This document shows positions 8,276 to 17,956 of a stretch of DNA of 64,000 nt, piece by piece; within the stretch, counting starts at the first letter, position 1; each line of letters opens with the position of its first letter. The translations under genes were made by a program, and so were the position numbers. The notes under the pieces are model-generated. The model was not told the origin of the DNA and did no database searches. It saw only the letters and a program-made list of their open reading frames with translations. This DNA is from Candidatus Gottesmanbacteria bacterium (lineage in GTDB: Bacteria; Patescibacteria; Microgenomatia; 2-02-FULL-39-11), in contig JACPKY010000001.1 of NCBI GenBank assembly GCA_016186795.1, positions 129,781 through 193,780 on the forward strand, read 5' to 3'.

Positions 8276-9564
8276 TATTCAAACTTTAATAATTTTCTAA
8301 ACCGTTCCTCTTCTTTATACGGTCCAATAACGGCTAAATTCAGTGTATCATGTTTGAAAATATCATTGGCAACCCTCGTTACATCGGAAAGAGTAACACT
8401 ATCGATCTCTTTCATAATATCCTGGGGAGTCTTTATATCTTCTTCCAAAAGTTCCTCTGAAGAAAATAATGCTGCCACATTTCTGCTATCCTCAAGTTCC
8501 AAAACAAATCGTCCTTTGAGATATTCTTTTGCCTTGACCAATTCCTCATTGGTAATACTATTAAGTCTGACTTTGGCAAATTCCTCAAGCATTACTTTTA
8601 TCGCATCGTCAATCCGTGCAACATCAACTCCTGCTTGGGTGACAAAATTACCAACATCAACGTACTGCTCGTTGGATGAACGTACATAGTATGCCAGTCC
8701 TCTTCGCTCTCGAACTTCAATAAAAAGTCGAGATGACATCCCGCCTCCAAGTATTGCAGTTAGCACTCCAAGTTTGTATCTGCTAGGGTGTGTCAAATAG
8801 TATGACCGAAAGCCCAAACACAAATGTGCTTGTTGTGTATCCTTATATTTAACTAGTACTTGTGGTTCATCTTGCTTATCAGTAACTTTTTCCGGCTGTT
8901 GAACTTTTTTCGTTTTCCATCGACCTAAAAACTGTTCTACAAGTTCAAGAATTTTTTCCTGACTCCATTTGGTTCCAGCCCCAACACCACCAGCAATAGC
9001 AACAATGGTATTGGCAGGGCCATAGAATCGATCAATATATTGTATGAAATCTTCTCTTTTGACACTTTTGATTACCTCTTTTCGACCAGAGATATCTCTT
9101 CCAAGCTTGGTATCCCCATAGAGAAGATTTTCATAAAGGTCACCTACCTTGCGCATTGGAGTATCCTCGTACATGTTGATTTCTTCAATAATGACTCCCC
9201 TCTCTTTCTCGATTTCGTTCGCGTCAAATTTCGAGTGGAGAAGCATATCAGAGAGAACGTCAAGCTGGAGAGGAAGGTGCTGGCTGGCAGCTTTAATGTA
9301 ATAGCCTGTATGGTCTTTGGAGGTAAAAGCGTTGAATTCTCCGCCAATACCATCAATTAGTGATGAAATAGCAAGAGCAGATGGCCGATTCTGTGTGCCT
9401 TTAAAGGCCATGTGTTCCAGGAAATGGGAGATGCCGTTGATATTTTTCTCTTCATACCGAGATCCTGCCCCCACCATGAGAAGAACAGTAACCGAAGCAA
9501 CGCCTGGTACAGGAATCGTTACTAGCCTGAGATTATTGGGTAAAGTCTGCTTGTTGTACTGCAT
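8275..9564 (-). CDS. M16-family zinc metallopeptidase (pitrilysin/MPP type)
   Basis: 429 residues, the length of single-subunit M16B peptidases. The inverted zinc motif HFLEH is at residues 47-51, with the distal glutamate in the MYEDTP region about 75 residues on. A C-terminal half carries the R-x-x-x-Y-like segment ERRGLAYYVRSS. The enzyme degrades peptides, probably in the cytoplasm because no signal peptide is seen. The start at 9564 is chosen because MQYNKQTLPNNLRLVT matches the family start; an ATG at 9588 overlaps the TATGAT -10 box. It forms an operon with ndk. Confidence 0.93.
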   Translation of the reverse strand: MQYNKQTLPNNLRLVTIPVPGVASVTVLLMVGAGSRYEEKNINGISHFLEHMAFKGTQNRPSALAISSLIDGIGGEFNAFTSKDHTGYYIKAASQHLPLQLDVLSDMLLHSKFDANEIEKERGVIIEEINMYEDTPMRKVGDLYENLLYGDTKLGRDISGRKEVIKSVKREDFIQYIDRFYGPANTIVAIAGGVGAGTKWSQEKILELVEQFLGRWKTKKVQQPEKVTDKQDEPQVLVKYKDTQQAHLCLGFRSYYLTHPSRYKLGVLTAILGGGMSSRLFIEVRERRGLAYYVRSSNEQYVDVGNFVTQAGVDVARIDDAIKVMLEEFAKVRLNSITNEELVKAKEYLKGRFVLELEDSRNVAALFSSEELLEEDIKTPQDIMKEIDSVTLSDVTRVANDIFKHDTLNLAVIGPYKEEERFRKLLKFE

Positions 9565-9676
9565 ACAAACGCTGAAGAATCCTATCATACTAGATCAAAT
9601 CCCAAAGGACAAGGGGGAAGAAAAGATCGGATTGCATGGCTTGTATTGGACGGGCGAATCCTATTATGATGGAGTT

Positions 9677-11542
9677 ATGGAAACAATTCAGATCCCCCCC
9701 GAGGCACAAGCTGCAAAAGAGTTCGTAACACAAAAACCGCAACTAACAGACATGTTTTCCATGGGTGAAAAATACGCTCGAGGATTTATGAGCGAAATGA
9801 ACGGAGGATTGGCTGAAGATCTTGATGGCGCAAAAAACCCTCTTGATCGTGAGCTTGAAAAAGAGGGGGTTAATTTGGAAAATCTAAAAGAAGATGAAGC
9901 ATTATGGATGATTCAAACATCTTTTGAGTCAATCATCGGAAAAGAAATACCATTTGGCACTCAAACAGATGAAAAAGTGCTTCTCGATACCTATTACGCA
10001 TTAGGAAAAATCTATGGAGCAGTTTCTGAGCTTGATAGATCGGGAAAAACCCTTGTTGTTGGTCTAGAAAGAGATGAGGAAACTCTCAATAGCACATTTT
10101 CCTTCCGGACCGTTGAAAAAGCACTGATTGAAAAGGTCCAACTGAAGGGTGAAGAAGCAATCGTGACAGCAGAAAAAGCCCAAGCCCTTGCTGATATGCT
10201 CTCATTAAACCAAGACTATCTTGCTGTTGATCTTTTTGAGTGGTTCTCCATAGGAACTGTTGCCTGGAACGGTGAGGTACTTATGAATGAGCGTCAAAAC
10301 AGATCAATTGTTACTGCAGAAGCTGATGAGCATAATAGACTGACTCGTTTTGAAACTGAACTTGTACCAATAGATAGATTTGCAAGAGTATTTCGTGAAG
10401 TCCGCGATGAAAGTACTTCTGAACTTGAGGAAATATTGGGAAGGGTGCACTATGATACCAAACGCGCAAGACAGATCTTTGATCAACTTATATCTGACCT
10501 TTTGCAACGGCGCGGAAGAGAATCACAAAGTGGGACAATCATTACTGATCTTCTTGGAGAAGGAACAATCGATGAGAAAGAATTTTGGGTAAAAACGGGT
10601 AAAGATCTGAAGAAGAATATCAAGCTTTCACAAATTCCCAAACTTGCCCGAGGAGAAATTGCAACCCTTCTTCAACAAAGACTCGATTCAGTCCGATACT
10701 CCGATACTGACCCTATTGCCGCACCACTTCGGAAGTGGATCATCGTCAAACTTGCAGAAAGTATAGGCTTAGCCCAAGCGAAAGAAGTATCAACCGGAAA
10801 AGAAATATTCGTTGCGGAAGATGATCCGAGACTTGGCCAAAAAGATGAACGTTCACGAAAAACCCTTGTCACCGGCACATGTGATATGGAACTGCAAGGC
10901 TTAACCAAAACTCATAGGAGACATGAAAAAGAGGACTCTTTCGATATGGATAAAATTCTTGATACGGCAAGAGAAGTACAAAAACTTCTTGGACTTCCAA
11001 ACCGTCATAGAGGACTTGCCGATAGCTTACCTGTTACAAATGTTATCGGCAAGGAAGCACATACCCTTGGAATTGGCAATCTTGATCTTGAATTGGAAAT
11101 GTTTCTTGATGATGTTGTAAAAACTGCGCCGGATATTTCCCAATACTCTCAAGCGGCAATCCTTTCCGCATTTGCTCTTCGGGTGCAAGCTCTTGCCACT
11201 CTCAGAGCTGCAGAAAAACCACCTAATGGGAATAGTCGGGGAAAAGGTGAATTGCGCGGAAAAAATTACTGGAATGGGGTAAAACAAGGGTTCGTAATGG
11301 TGGCCCAAGAGCTGGGATATAACGAATCCGTATTTACTAATCCATTCAAAATTACCTACACGCAAACAGAAGATGGAATTCCTCATTCATTTCAATTCAA
11401 CAGGAAAGGAAAAGAAATGGGTGCATCTATTTTCCCAGGGGATCAACCAGAGGATGAAATTATACGGCAAGCACAAGAAATCCTTGAGAATTGTTATGAA
11501 AGAAATGGGGTTATAACGAAGAAAGAAAGAGTAACCTCTTAG
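9677..11542 (+). CDS. Unrecognised 621-residue cytoplasmic protein
   Basis: I do not recognise a family. The product is acidic, mostly helical, and has no signal peptide or membrane segment. Charged helices dominate residues 1-330, and a Cys/His cluster (TGTCDMELQGLTKTHRRH) sits near 410-430. The C-terminal third contains short strands. The open frame extends upstream to 9317 across the M16 gene. The start at 9677 is preferred because a TATGAT -10 box (9665-9670) with a TTGTAT -35 18 bp upstream ends 6 nt before it. The gene converges with the equally unrecognised 1260-residue gene at 11556. Confidence 0.7.
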   Translation: METIQIPPEAQAAKEFVTQKPQLTDMFSMGEKYARGFMSEMNGGLAEDLDGAKNPLDRELEKEGVNLENLKEDEALWMIQTSFESIIGKEIPFGTQTDEKVLLDTYYALGKIYGAVSELDRSGKTLVVGLERDEETLNSTFSFRTVEKALIEKVQLKGEEAIVTAEKAQALADMLSLNQDYLAVDLFEWFSIGTVAWNGEVLMNERQNRSIVTAEADEHNRLTRFETELVPIDRFARVFREVRDESTSELEEILGRVHYDTKRARQIFDQLISDLLQRRGRESQSGTIITDLLGEGTIDEKEFWVKTGKDLKKNIKLSQIPKLARGEIATLLQQRLDSVRYSDTDPIAAPLRKWIIVKLAESIGLAQAKEVSTGKEIFVAEDDPRLGQKDERSRKTLVTGTCDMELQGLTKTHRRHEKEDSFDMDKILDTAREVQKLLGLPNRHRGLADSLPVTNVIGKEAHTLGIGNLDLELEMFLDDVVKTAPDISQYSQAAILSAFALRVQALATLRAAEKPPNGNSRGKGELRGKNYWNGVKQGFVMVAQELGYNESVFTNPFKITYTQTEDGIPHSFQFNRKGKEMGASIFPGDQPEDEIIRQAQEILENCYERNGVITKKERVTS

Positions 11543-11555
11543 GAAGATTTATTAT

Positions 11556-14500
11556 TTAATAGAGTATTTTCCAGACTGTTTCATATCGCTTTTGTTGATA
11601 AAAATCAGCATAATTGCTCCTAATTGTATTCCAGTCTTTCCCATACCCGTCATACATCCAGCGGTATGTATCATACGTTTTAGGATCATTTTTTGCTAAC
11701 CAATTAGTTAAAGTTTTTAACGCCGCCTTTACCTGTGATTCTGTGGCATTGGGATCATGGAGAACTTCATATTCATCAGCAAGGTCATCGGGAAAGTTTA
11801 TTCCATCGAGTAATTTTATCGCATCACTTGCGCTTCTTCCACAAAACGTTGTCGTAATCGTATTTGATCCTCCTCCAAGAAACTGAGGAGGATATCCCCT
11901 TATAATACCTGCTTTTACTTCATCGTGACTTATAAGATTGATATCAACTAATTGAATCGCATGTCCATCGTCGGTATATAAAATTAGCTCCATATCCTCA
12001 AGATCGCTCATTTTTTTCGTAATCTGAGCCTCGGTCAGTGGCCGCCTGCTGATGCCTCCTTCTAACCATTCACGTATCCCTTCCATAGGCTCTCCTCTTC
12101 CTGCCCACAGTCCCGAATGAGGCCACATGATAATACCCCCATGAACATTTACTTGATAGGTTGCTGCGTAGTGAGGAGGTTCATGAATTTCCACCTTTGG
12201 ATCATAAATTACTTTATCCAATCTTGACCCTGGACCAAATATCTCTGGATGGTTACTTGTCAAAGTTGTTGTCTTGTCAGGATAAAATCCAAATTGTGCC
12301 AGCATGTTGTCTGCCGTTGCCTTGGGGATTTTTTGGGACTCAATAATTCTTTCCCAATCCTGTGTTGTAGTAAGATTTTGAGCCTTTCCAACTTCAATTG
12401 GCACCTGAACAACGCTTGCGTTTTCTCCGTTTGCTAAAGGTTCACCGTTTGGTCCAATTGGAATCTGGACTACTTGTGCTGGTTTGGAGACAACTGAACT
12501 GGCCGGACGGGTATATTCAGGCATTCCTGTTTCCTTATTGAAACGGATATCGGATTCACTTTCTCCCTGTGGACCACTTGGAAGGTCTGGTTCTGTCTTT
12601 ACAAGTTCAGCCATCCCAGTTTCCTTGTTGAAGACAAATTTCGATCCGCTGGTATTATTATTGTTTACAACCTCATCTGGTTTAAGTTCAGCCTCTTCTT
12701 CAACTTCTGGGGCTTGACTACTTTTATCTGTAGCCTCAAAAACATCATCTTTCTTCTTCCCTTCTGGAAGAGTATTTGCTTCTTGATTTCCTTCTCCCTC
12801 TTGACTTGTTCCTCCCTCACTTTCCGGCTCAACAGGTGAAGATTCCTCAGTAACAGGGGGTGGAGGAGGAGCAACAGGCTTTTTCACCAATTCCATCATT
12901 CCAGTCTTCTTATTGAATTGAAATGTACCGCTATCAGTTGTAATAAGTTCATCAGTACCTAGTTTCTGGGCAGGATCAACGGCAACTTCCTCATACATCC
13001 CTGTTTCTTTATTGAATACCAGAACTTTAACAGGTCCATCTGCCGGAGGGGCATTTGGTGGAACCTCTGGGGGAGACTCTTGCCCACGCATATCTTGTAA
13101 TTTTTTGATATATCCAAGATCTTCACCGGTTCTTCTCTCAAGATCTGCTAAGCGCTCTAATTGATGAATATCAATTGGTTTCACCATGATATCGGTTCGG
13201 ACCGTTACGGCATCTCCCGGACTGATACTTATACTGCCCTCAATAAGGCCTTTGTTAGCAGCATAAAACTTTCCAAAAGATTTATCCGACCATTCCGGAC
13301 TATTGACAAGTTCACGCAATTTCTGAGCATCGGAAAGGGAAATTTTCCCACGAGCAATAAATGTATCAAGGAAACTATCAAGGACCGGTTTTGCGCTTCC
13401 TGCTTCTGAGTAAAAATCTTGGGTAAATAATCCGGCATCGATCATTGCTTTTGTAACGCTACTTCCCTTCTCTACGGTGAGAGTTTTGAAAGCTGAGGCT
13501 GCAACAGATTGAGGGGCACTCAATGGTGCATTTTCTGTAACAATATTTGGTTGCAAATTCCTAGCTGCAAGATTTGCTTTTACCTCTGCCATCTGCTCTT
13601 TCATTTGGGCTTGATCGACAGCTTCGGTAACTGTCTGTCCTCCAAGCGGATTTTGATTTCCTGCTGATGCCACATTAACATGTGCGTTAACTCCCTGTGT
13701 TGGGTTCGGATTGAGGAGTGACTGTTCTGCAACAGATGTTGTATATCCTGATGGGGTAGAAATATTTTTGCTAGTTGATAAAACATTGTATGTTGACTCT
13801 CCAAGTGCAACAGGTTTTCCCGTATCTACTACAGAAGACCCACTGTTGCCACTTGCCAAAGGATCATATTTGATTTCCGGTTCGACTACATTTTCATTTA
13901 CTCTTTGAGCCTTCATGAAGGCTTGAACCTTGGCATCTCGCGCTGGATTAGGTTCAGTATCAGCTTGAGGTTTTGGAATATCATCCCCATTATGATCACC
14001 ATGAGGAATAATTCCATGTGAGTCTTTTGGAAGTTGAGGAGGTTTAGGTGGAAGAGTATCATTAACAATTGTGACTCCGGCAACATTGGTGACAACTTTG
14101 CTATCTTGGACTATCTGAGGAGCATTTAGGACAGTTTGAGCAACATTGGCAACAACATCCTTGACATGCCCTGCTACTTCAACTACCTTTTTCCCAACGT
14201 CAAAAAGACCAGCTCCTGCCGCAAATGCTGCAACACCCTTTCCTGCCCCGATAAGTCCAACCCCAACTGCAGAAATAGCCCCTTCTCGTGCTGTATCTCG
14301 AAAAAATCCTCCTCGGACGCTTCTTCGTGATTTTTGCCACTCTTCTTCAAAGTCACCAACACCTTTCAAAACTCTCAGAGACTGCTTCAACAGCTTGTAG
14401 GCAGTTTCCCGGTCCTGTTGATCGACAGCTGTAATAGTTGCTTCCCGAAGGTGGCGGATATCTCGAATGAGTTCCTTCTGAGCCGTACGGACAACAAGAG

Positions 14501-15338
14501 CTTCTGGAGCTTTAGAGCGGAGCTTTTGCCTTGCGGAAGCTAAATACTCTCGATCGAGTTGTTCTGGAGAGGAAAGAGTATGAGTCCGCGCCTGATCCAA
14601 AACTCTGTCTCGAATACCTGTTTGGTAGGCAAACTCAACAACTTTCTCCTCACCACCATGAGCTATTGACCCTGCTAGGTGTTTTACTCCATGGAAGACT
14701 TTCTCTCTTCCTGAAGCTGTAGCAGAAAGGGGCTTTTCTCTACTTCGTGCCTCCCGATGTTTCCCCACTCGCTCTTGGTAATAGCCTCTTGGTCTTTTTT
14801 GGGCAAACTGAATGGTTTCGCGAACTGCTCTGGCTGTCCCTGCACCAGCTGCAACTGCTGCAAGCGCTGCAGGACTTGTCACTGCTCCAATACCACCAGC
14901 AATACTTACTACCTTAAGTCCAAGTTCAGTCTGGGTTGCTGCTCTTGCTGCAAATCCAGCTCCCGCTGCAAGACCCGTAGTTGTAATCCATTTGCCATAT
15001 TTTGTGGCCGCTAACCGTGGATTCTCTCGAGCTAATTCTACTTCTTTTTGAAGAGTATGAACAACTTGTTCTCCGGTTCTTGTTGCAATGTGACCAGCAA
15101 GCGAAGCTACCTCACGAATACGGCTCCTATTCACTGCTGTTTGGGCAGTTTGAGCCATTTCTTGGGTAAATTCCGGTGATCCTACTGAAAGTTCTTTCGG
15201 AGAATGAAAGAGAGAAGAAAGGGCCCTACGGGCATCGGCAACTGAACGCTCATAGCCTGCATTGAGTTGGCCAAAGCCCTGAAGAAGTACATCTCCTGGG
15301 GCATGAAAAGATGCTGTTCGTGCGTATTCTGTGTTCAT
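11556..15338 (-). CDS. Unrecognised 1260-residue membrane-associated protein with FNKETGM repeats
   Basis: The N-terminal 400 residues are Ala-rich and helical with hydrophobic stretches near 130-185 and 350-385. A low-complexity Pro/Asn/Ser-rich region follows. Four short repeats F-N-K-[EK]-T-G-M lie near residues 780, 813, 908 and 938, separated by acidic Pro/Glu linkers. The last 200 residues are a compact domain with PHSGLW near 1073 and TTTFCGRS near 1165. That His/Cys spacing is reminiscent of a sortase barrel, but this is an inference. The gene starts directly after a terminator-like hairpin (15343-15367). No known function. Confidence 0.7.
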   Translation of the reverse strand: MNTEYARTASFHAPGDVLLQGFGQLNAGYERSVADARRALSSLFHSPKELSVGSPEFTQEMAQTAQTAVNRSRIREVASLAGHIATRTGEQVVHTLQKEVELARENPRLAATKYGKWITTTGLAAGAGFAARAATQTELGLKVVSIAGGIGAVTSPAALAAVAAGAGTARAVRETIQFAQKRPRGYYQERVGKHREARSREKPLSATASGREKVFHGVKHLAGSIAHGGEEKVVEFAYQTGIRDRVLDQARTHTLSSPEQLDREYLASARQKLRSKAPEALVVRTAQKELIRDIRHLREATITAVDQQDRETAYKLLKQSLRVLKGVGDFEEEWQKSRRSVRGGFFRDTAREGAISAVGVGLIGAGKGVAAFAAGAGLFDVGKKVVEVAGHVKDVVANVAQTVLNAPQIVQDSKVVTNVAGVTIVNDTLPPKPPQLPKDSHGIIPHGDHNGDDIPKPQADTEPNPARDAKVQAFMKAQRVNENVVEPEIKYDPLASGNSGSSVVDTGKPVALGESTYNVLSTSKNISTPSGYTTSVAEQSLLNPNPTQGVNAHVNVASAGNQNPLGGQTVTEAVDQAQMKEQMAEVKANLAARNLQPNIVTENAPLSAPQSVAASAFKTLTVEKGSSVTKAMIDAGLFTQDFYSEAGSAKPVLDSFLDTFIARGKISLSDAQKLRELVNSPEWSDKSFGKFYAANKGLIEGSISISPGDAVTVRTDIMVKPIDIHQLERLADLERRTGEDLGYIKKLQDMRGQESPPEVPPNAPPADGPVKVLVFNKETGMYEEVAVDPAQKLGTDELITTDSGTFQFNKKTGMMELVKKPVAPPPPPVTEESSPVEPESEGGTSQEGEGNQEANTLPEGKKKDDVFEATDKSSQAPEVEEEAELKPDEVVNNNNTSGSKFVFNKETGMAELVKTEPDLPSGPQGESESDIRFNKETGMPEYTRPASSVVSKPAQVVQIPIGPNGEPLANGENASVVQVPIEVGKAQNLTTTQDWERIIESQKIPKATADNMLAQFGFYPDKTTTLTSNHPEIFGPGSRLDKVIYDPKVEIHEPPHYAATYQVNVHGGIIMWPHSGLWAGRGEPMEGIREWLEGGISRRPLTEAQITKKMSDLEDMELILYTDDGHAIQLVDINLISHDEVKAGIIRGYPPQFLGGGSNTITTTFCGRSASDAIKLLDGINFPDDLADEYEVLHDPNATESQVKAALKTLTNWLAKNDPKTYDTYRWMYDGYGKDWNTIRSNYADFYQQKRYETVWKILY

Positions 15339-15342
15339 ATTA

Positions 15343-15367
15343 CAGAAAAGAAGCCTGTCCGGCTTCT
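15343..15367 (-). terminator. Terminator-like hairpin abutting the start of the 1260-residue gene
   Basis: On the minus strand AGAAGCC-GGACA-GGCTTCT is followed by a TTTTCTG tract and then the ATG 4 nt later. It may be an attenuator for the gene at 15338 or the end of an upstream minus-strand transcript. Confidence 0.5.
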
Positions 15368-15708
15368 CTATCTTTGGGCAGGTAACCTACTTTAATAATC
15401 TCATGAATTGAAATTTGTATCAATCATTTCTGTTATCTGTTCACTGCCTGCACTGAGCGAGCGAAGCGAGTCGAATGTGTTTTGCTCTCAACCTTCTATT
15501 TTAGAAAGCTTAGAACAAAACCCTACTACGAAAAAAAACAATGACAAAAACTGCCACGAGATACAAAGCATCTCTGCGTTATTGTCGTGTTTTTTGAACA
15601 GGGTTTCGGTTTTGTCCGAGGAGAGGGGATTTCCCACATCGTTAGGCTTGTGGCCCGACGATTTTGTAAAATAGGGTATCCCCTCCTCCTGATTTTATTT
15701 TGTTGTGA

Positions 15709-15747
15709 GCCTCAGCTCATCTGAGATTCAGCTCCACGAGCTGAGGC
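15709..15747. terminator. Hairpin with 10-bp perfect stem, terminator-like
   Basis: GCCTCAGCTC (15709-15718) pairs with GAGCTGAGGC (15738-15747) and is followed on the plus strand by TTTTCTTT. On the minus strand it lies 32 nt after the stop of the 15780 gene without a clear U tract. The 15370-15708 stretch holds no gene I can support. It contains a T8 tract after a minus-strand hairpin near 15530-15600, and a dispersed repeat (15453-15475) of the GCTCAGNG/TCGAA type. Confidence 0.6.
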
Positions 15748-15779
15748 TTTTCTTTCCGAAAGTGCGCGCGCCGAGAGTG

Positions 15780-16667
15780 TTAGTCTCCCCAGTTGACGTT
15801 TTCGCCGTCAAAGGTGCCGGTTTCGGCGAGTGCGCCGTTAGCGCTTGCCGTGGGCTTGGGCGTGTAGACCTTGAGAATGGTGTCCGCGTCGGGCGTAATG
15901 ACGAGATAGACGAGCTGTCCGTAATTCTGGGTCTCCAGACTCATCATCTTGCCATTGTCGGCGTCCGAGCGGTCAAGCACGACGTGGTAAAGATTATCAA
16001 CCTTTTCCCGCATGAGGGGCGTGCGATTCAATTCAATCTCAAACTGCGCGCCGGATTTGGCGGTAATGGAATAGGCAACGCCTGATTCCACCGAGAGACC
16101 GATAACTTCTTTTCCGCCTTGAATCGCAAAGGGCAGCGCGAACGCGACGTCTTTTTCGAGCTTGAATTCGCGGATCGCGAGCTGCGCCGGTCCGATGGGC
16201 TTGGGCTGTTGCGGGGCTTCGCCGGGCACGACCTCGAGAATGAGCGTCGTCGCGACATCAGGAACGATCTGCACCGTGACTTTTCCGTTCACCTTGTACC
16301 GTAATTCGATTGGTGCAGACTGATCCGAGATACCCACATTCTGAACCCACTTGGTGCCGTTCGTTGTCGAACCTTCAGCCAGCGGATCGGGTAAGCCGTC
16401 TTCGTAGACCGCATAGGCGGCATTGCTTTCCGACCCGAACGCAAGCTTGGTCGTCGCAGGATCAGTCTCGGTGACACTTACTTTCCACACCCCTGCGGGA
16501 AGTGAAAATTTCACCGCCTGTCCGGCTTCGAGCGTGACCTCGCTCTGAAGACCGACGACTTTCGTCAGCTCCACCGGCTCTCCAGCGAACGCGATGCCAA
16601 CCGAGGCGACGAGCGCGAACAAAGCGACGAACAACGCGAACACGAGCATACGAATGTTTTGCAACAT
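15780..16667 (-). CDS. Secreted protein of unknown function, highly expressed type
   Basis: 295 residues. A clear signal peptide (about 1-28, ending AFA) precedes a beta-rich mature part that looks like two similar halves joined near residue 155 by a Pro-rich hinge (PQQPKPIGP). There is no membrane anchor at the C-terminus. LAETG occurs near the end but without a following hydrophobic segment. Base composition is more GC-rich than in most neighbours. The start has a GGAGG site 9 nt upstream, and the gene lies at the end of an 800-nt leader with a consensus promoter. A surface-layer or envelope protein is plausible, but I recognise no family. Confidence 0.75.
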   Translation of the reverse strand: MLQNIRMLVFALFVALFALVASVGIAFAGEPVELTKVVGLQSEVTLEAGQAVKFSLPAGVWKVSVTETDPATTKLAFGSESNAAYAVYEDGLPDPLAEGSTTNGTKWVQNVGISDQSAPIELRYKVNGKVTVQIVPDVATTLILEVVPGEAPQQPKPIGPAQLAIREFKLEKDVAFALPFAIQGGKEVIGLSVESGVAYSITAKSGAQFEIELNRTPLMREKVDNLYHVVLDRSDADNGKMMSLETQNYGQLVYLVITPDADTILKVYTPKPTASANGALAETGTFDGENVNWGD

Positions 16668-17470
16668 TTTGAGTGTCCTCCGAAGGCTAAGGTTTTTAGG
16701 CCTTGCCTGTGAATTGTGTTTGTACGAACCGATCGATAAGATACGTTTAATTTATCTTGTCGATATGCACCTCCTTTCGAATCGAATCGAAATTTTTTGC
16801 CTGGACTACGTGGCAAGAAGAGTACGAGTGTGAGGCCTTAAATAGGCAGGCGCTCGAAACTAGCCTCGTACCCTTGTCGCCGCGTAGTTCTGCATACTCT
16901 TTCCGATTTGCAACGCAAAGCGGATTAGAGGTGCAGATGCTTTAAGCATTCAGGCTGATCCAAAGGAGTAGGAAGAAGACTCTTTACTATTACACTTCAT
17001 CAATTAGACAAAAACCGAAATTTTCTGTTCCATCCCGACTTAGTCGGGACGTACGTAGTAGGGAATGTGAGGAGATTCGTCCATTAAAGCCGCCAGAGGA
17101 AGCAAACTTCCTCCTTTAGCCTCAACTTCGTGAAGCTCCAGGCTTCCCTACTACTTGTAGAGCCTCTTAAACAGGCTCTTCTCTTCCCTTCACTTGTGAA
17201 AGTGCTATACTTATCGTGGCTGTCAGGATCCGGATGGAAGTGGAAAGGCATTTTGGTTAAAATGTCTTCCATCCGGGTCTCGGCAGCCTCAATTTTTAGG
17301 CACGAAAAAAAGAAGTGCATCGCTGCCTTTCCAAAGCTGCTTCCTTCTTACTTTTTCTGCCTTTCCTTTATTTTCCTGTATGTAAACGTGCCTTTCGACT
17401 TCGCTCAGGACTATAGCCCTTCCGCTTTCTGAAGAAGCCTAAGTATTTATGCTATAGGACTTAATTCAGT
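16668..17470 (-). promoter_or_regulatory. About 800-nt structured leader upstream of the 15780 gene
   Basis: No coding frame here is convincing. Read on the minus strand from the predicted start near 17470, the RNA contains a nested hairpin GGATGGAAG...CTTCCATCC with an inner CATTTT/AAAATG stem, AGAGCC/GGCTCT, GAGGAAG-TTT-GCTTCCTC, a TCCCGA-N5-TCGGGA palindrome (17033-17049), and close to the gene an AAAGGAGGTG site followed by a TCGACAAGATA/TATCTTATCGA-like stem. It may be a long riboregulatory leader or a separate noncoding RNA followed by a short one. Confidence 0.45.
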
Positions 17471-17476
17471 GCGAAA

Positions 17477-17505
17477 AATATAGCACACAGAAAAGTGTTT
17501 GTCAA
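17477..17505 (-). promoter_or_regulatory. Consensus promoter for the 15780 transcript
   Basis: Minus strand -35 TTGACA (17505-17500), exactly 17 bp, -10 TATATT (17482-17477). No gene starts within 800 nt downstream, so the promoter must serve a long leader or a noncoding RNA. Confidence 0.75.
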
Positions 17506-17611
17506 GTCCCCAGTTTATATTCAAAACTATCTGATATGTATAATTACTATTACTATAGGAAGATAATTTCTAAAGAACACTGAGAAGTCATTCTAATGAT
17601 ATAATCACTCC

Positions 17612-17956
17612 ATGAAGGTAGTAGTCGACAGTGCACTCGCTCTTTCTGAGCTCAAGAAAATGGCGAAAGCCTCCTTTGGAACTCTTGTGAAGGTTGTGGT
17701 TGATATTGAGAAGGAAATCCTTGTGGTCGATAGTGAGCTCCATGCCGATGAAGAGGCATATCTTCTTTCCCAAGGCTCACATCAAGAGCACTTATGGGGA
17801 ATTAACCTCTATCCTGACCTTCCCGAGTCTGAGTGGATAGAATTTGACTCCATGATTAACCTCCGTCCAGCTTCAGGCAATATTTCTCGAGGAGTTAACA
17901 ATCCTGCAATTCGGGAAAAAATTGTTTTTATTGTCAATAAACGTATCAAAAGATGA
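17612..17956 (+). CDS. DUF5674 family protein
   Basis: 114 residues. The sequence matches the DUF5674 pattern: EKEILVVDSELHADEEA near 37-51, the turn LWGINLYPDLP, and E-F-D-S-M-I-N-L-R-P before R-G-V-N-N-P. No biochemical role is known for the family. A TATAAT box (17600-17605) ends 6 nt before the ATG, so the mRNA is predicted leaderless. The stop overlaps the next start by 4 nt (ATGA), which couples the two genes. Confidence 0.85.
   Translation: MKVVVDSALALSELKKMAKASFGTLVKVVVDIEKEILVVDSELHADEEAYLLSQGSHQEHLWGINLYPDLPESEWIEFDSMINLRPASGNISRGVNNPAIREKIVFIVNKRIKR

Noticed and set aside
9317..9676. Upstream extension of the 621-residue protein
   Set aside because: It lies antisense within the M16 peptidase gene, and a promoter with correct spacing sits just before the internal ATG at 9677.
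15408..15674. Plus-strand frame of 88 codons
   Set aside because: It overlaps a dispersed repeat and hairpins, has no ribosome site and no protein-like composition.
17290..17360. GGAAGCAGC string in the minus-strand leader, reminiscent of SRP RNA
   Set aside because: The flanking bases do not form the SRP helix 8 with its tetraloop; the match is too short.
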